Positions 5,802 to 7,035 of a stretch of DNA of 7,035 bases are shown piece after piece. The notes under the pieces are model-generated. The model was not told where the DNA came from, did no database searches, and was given only the letters and a program-made list of their open reading frames with translations. The stretch is from Candidatus Gastranaerophilales bacterium (GTDB taxonomy: Bacteria; Cyanobacteriota; Vampirovibrionia; Gastranaerophilales; Gastranaerophilaceae): assembly GCA_021205645.1 (NCBI GenBank), contig JAJPXE010000056.1:1-7035 (forward strand), given 5' to 3'. How positions within the stretch are numbered: position 1 is the stretch's first letter; each line of letters starts with the position of its first letter. The position numbers were made by a program, and so were the translations under genes.

Positions 5802-6299
5802 ATGAAAGGAACGGCATTCAAATTCGGTGATAACATATCAACAGATCACATTGCGCCCGGCAGATTATTCCACCTGCGCTCAGACCTGAAAGAATTTGCC
5901 AAACACGTACTTGAGGATGCGGATGAAACATTTGCTTCACGCATGAAAAAGGGTGATTTTGTGGTTGCAGGCAATAATTTCGGGCTTGGTTCATCAAGGG
6001 AGCATGCCCCGCAAATCATAAAAATATCAGGAGTCGGGGCAGTGCTTGCAAAATCATTTGCGAGAATTTTCTATCGTAATGCTATCAATATAGGATTACT
6101 TGCAATTGAATGTGATACTGACGGGATTGATGCCGGTGATGAGCTTGAGCTGGATATTGAAAAAGGGTTTATTAATAACATTACTAAAGGCACAATGATT
6201 TCAATAGAGCCATTGCCGCCGGTAATGATAAAACTTCTTAAAGACGGCGGTCTTGTTGAGCATATAAAAAAACACGGTGATATCATCATACCGTCATAA
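5802..6299 (+). CDS. leuD: Small (swivel) subunit of a LeuD/HacB-type hydro-lyase; 3-isopropylmalate or (homo)aconitate dehydratase
   Basis: This 165-aa protein is the stand-alone swivel domain of the aconitase superfamily, which pairs with a separate large [4Fe-4S] subunit (LeuC/HacA type). That subunit is not in the window. Visible hallmarks are GDNISTDHIAPG (9-20), the substrate-binding GSSREHAP (63-70) and FARIFYRNAINIGL (86-99). Length and start match the short archaeal/anaerobe-type subunit (about 160-170 aa). Annotation pipelines would call it LeuD, isomerising 2-isopropylmalate to 3-isopropylmalate for leucine. However, the specificity loop reads RLFHLRSDLKEF (21-32) with Arg26, like the YLRT loop of homoaconitase small subunits, whose Arg binds a gamma-carboxylate. 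A (homo)aconitase role is therefore a serious alternative. It is transcribed from its own extended -10 promoter; no clear hairpin terminator follows, only a T13 run at 6331-6343. Confidence 0.85.
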   Translation: MKGTAFKFGDNISTDHIAPGRLFHLRSDLKEFAKHVLEDADETFASRMKKGDFVVAGNNFGLGSSREHAPQIIKISGVGAVLAKSFARIFYRNAINIGLLAIECDTDGIDAGDELELDIEKGFINNITKGTMISIEPLPPVMIKLLKDGGLVEHIKKHGDIIIPS

Positions 6300-6580
6300 T
6301 ATGTTTTAAAATTCGCCTTTTACGTTTCTGTTTTTTTTTTTTTGACGAAAAGGATTTGGACAAAAAAATATTTTCCACTTCGGTTTCCGCACCGTCCGCT
6401 CCGCTTGCAAAGCCGTTGGCACTGTCTGCTCTGCTGGGTTAGGGGGTGATTAGGAAACCGCACAGATATCACCTCACCCGCAAGACTAAATCACCAAATC
6501 GACGTAGTGCTGACCTGCCTGCCTTGCCCTCCGGCAAGTCGGCACTGTCTGCACCGGCATACGCAACACAAGTCTTGCTG

Positions 6581-6600
6581 CCCTCTCCGTCCAGAGAGGG
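6581..6600. repeat. Hairpin 1 of the repeat element
   Basis: CCCTCTC (6581-6587) pairs with GAGAGGG (6594-6600) around a 6-nt loop CGTCCA. The stem sequence is shared with the hairpin at 6658-6679. Confidence 0.65.
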
Positions 6601-6624
6601 CAAACTGGGGATATCACCTCTCCC

Positions 6625-6658
6625 GAAAATCAGGTTCTCGTTCCTTGAACCGATTTTC
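6625..6658. repeat. Hairpin 2 of the repeat element
   Basis: GAAAATC-A-GGTTC (6625-6637) pairs with GAACCGATTTTC (6647-6658): 12 bp with a single bulged A6632 and a 9-nt loop. It abuts the next hairpin, so the two could form a cruciform or tandem stem-loops. Confidence 0.65.
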
Positions 6659-6679
6659 CCTCTCCCTATGGGGAGAGGG
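6658..6679. repeat. Hairpin 3 of the repeat element; possible minus-strand terminator
   Basis: CCCTCTCCC (6658-6666) pairs perfectly with GGGAGAGGG (6671-6679) around the 4-nt loop TATG. On the minus strand it is followed by GAAAATCGG rather than a U-tract, so termination of the convergent gene here is uncertain, though it is the strongest nearby hairpin. Confidence 0.6.
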
Positions 6680-6767
6680 CTGGGCTAAATGTATTTTTAG
6701 TTCACCCAACAAATTTATCCCCCCCCCACACACATACATACCATTTACTCCATTTACTTTTGATATT

Positions 6768-7035
6768 TTAGATTATTTCTGTCTTGAATTCGTAATTTTC
6801 CATATTCTTAATCGGAACAGTCATTTTTTTGGACTCACCCAACAGTCTGCTATTACACTGCAAACCCGCTAAGCCTAAAATATAATCGCAAATTTGAGTT
6901 TCTATATTTACACAGAAATTATTGTTTATCTCTTTTATAAAATAACATGGACTTGTAACGTTAATCTCAATAATCTGCTCTTCTACAACATCAAAACCCG
7001 CCATATAAATTCCCATACGATTGAGTTTTTTAGCG
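6768..7035 (-). CDS. gshB: Glutathione synthetase-like ATP-grasp protein, C-terminal part (5' end outside window)
   Basis: The minus-strand frame is open from the window edge at 7035 to a TAA at 6770-6768, showing 88 residues; the ATG at 7016 is internal. The visible start, GIYMAGFDVV followed by IIEINVTSP, matches the end of the ATP-grasp domain of bacterial GshB, where the Glu and Asn of EIN hold the catalytic Mg ions and NVTSP contributes to the substrate/ATP site. GshB joins gamma-glutamylcysteine and glycine to make glutathione in the cytosol. The usual TGIREI after NVTSP reads CYFIKEI here. The usual end of GshB corresponds roughly to the NIETQICDYILG helix; about 35 further residues (LAGLQCNSRLLGESKK and onward) form an unusual tail that may derive from repeat sequence. 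The gene is convergent to the leuD-like gene. Another ATP-grasp ligase of the same subfamily cannot be excluded from this fragment. Confidence 0.7.
   Translation of the reverse strand, partial: AKKLNRMGIYMAGFDVVEEQIIEINVTSPCYFIKEINNNFCVNIETQICDYILGLAGLQCNSRLLGESKKMTVPIKNMENYEFKTEII

Larger units (their letters stand above)
6377..6686. repeat. GC-rich, hairpin-rich intergenic repeat element
   Basis: The base composition changes abruptly from the AT-rich flanks. Inside are two diverged copies of common words in the same order: GGCACTGTCTGC at 6418-6429 and 6541-6552, and GATATCACCTCACCCG (6465-6480) versus GATATCACCTCTCCCG (6610-6625, one mismatch). Three hairpins follow toward the right end. 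There is no open frame with coding character and no transposase, so it resembles a non-autonomous or palindromic intergenic repeat family. Confidence 0.6.
6300..6767. other. 468-nt intergenic region without a gene, containing a GC-rich repeat element
   Basis: This is the gap between convergent genes. It holds a T13 run (6331-6343), a GC-rich block of about 310 nt (6377-6686) with internal direct repeats and hairpins, a C9 run (6719-6727) followed by a CA/TA-rich stretch, and a tandem duplicated 9-mer CCATTTACT (6741-6749, 6750-6758). Open frames here are proline/arginine-rich translations of the repeat with no ribosome binding site, so I call no gene. Confidence 0.75.

Noticed and set aside
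6377..6686. Possible insertion sequence
   Set aside because: There is no transposase frame, no convincing terminal inverted repeats and no target-site duplication that I can identify.
6446..6872. Two overlapping + strand open frames (6446-6688 and 6507-6872)
   Set aside because: They translate the GC-rich repeat into Pro/Ser/Arg-rich sequence, have no ribosome binding site, overlap in different frames, and the second runs into the opposite-strand gshB-like gene.

Overview
This window looks like bacterial chromosome of low-to-moderate GC. It uses AGGAG-type Shine-Dalgarno sites and sigma70-like promoters, several with an extended -10 (TG-N-TATAAY). A gut member of the non-photosynthetic cyanobacterial relatives (Vampirovibrionia/Gastranaerophilales) is my best guess, because of the mix of short GT35 phosphorylase-like enzyme, type I GAPDH, small LeuD-type dehydratase subunit and GshB-like glutathione synthetase. 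That assignment is inference and was not tested by any search.

Layout from left to right. Positions 3-587 hold the 3' part of an unrecognised, highly charged, probably helical protein, followed by a good intrinsic terminator. Positions 787-2509 hold a two-gene unit: a divergent prephenate dehydratase (pheA) whose -10 box lies 7 nt upstream of its ATG, overlapping by 14 nt a secreted or periplasmic six-TPR protein. A 319-nt gap contains an 18-bp hairpin, short imperfect repeats and a strong promoter. It is followed by a short-form alpha-glucan phosphorylase homologue (2829-4520) in which the expected PLP-binding lysine is a serine. After a terminator and a canonical promoter comes glyceraldehyde-3-phosphate dehydrogenase (4705-5709). 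A long palindrome that overlaps the next promoter leads into a small dehydratase subunit (5802-6299) of the LeuD/HacB/aconitase swivel family. The 468-nt stretch 6300-6767 has no gene; it contains a GC-rich, hairpin-rich repeat element. The window ends inside a convergent minus-strand gene that is the C-terminus of a GshB-like ATP-grasp protein.

Functionally this is a housekeeping region (aromatic amino acid synthesis, storage glucan, glycolysis, leucine or TCA-type dehydratase, glutathione). Apart from the overlapping pheA-TPR pair, the genes appear to be separate transcription units, each with its own promoter and/or terminator. I found no CRISPR array, phage genes, transposase, tRNA or rRNA. 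The most interesting signals are active-site or specificity substitutions in three enzymes (GlgP-like S430, LeuD-like R26, PheA motifs), the likely leaderless pheA mRNA, and the intergenic repeat or palindrome structures.
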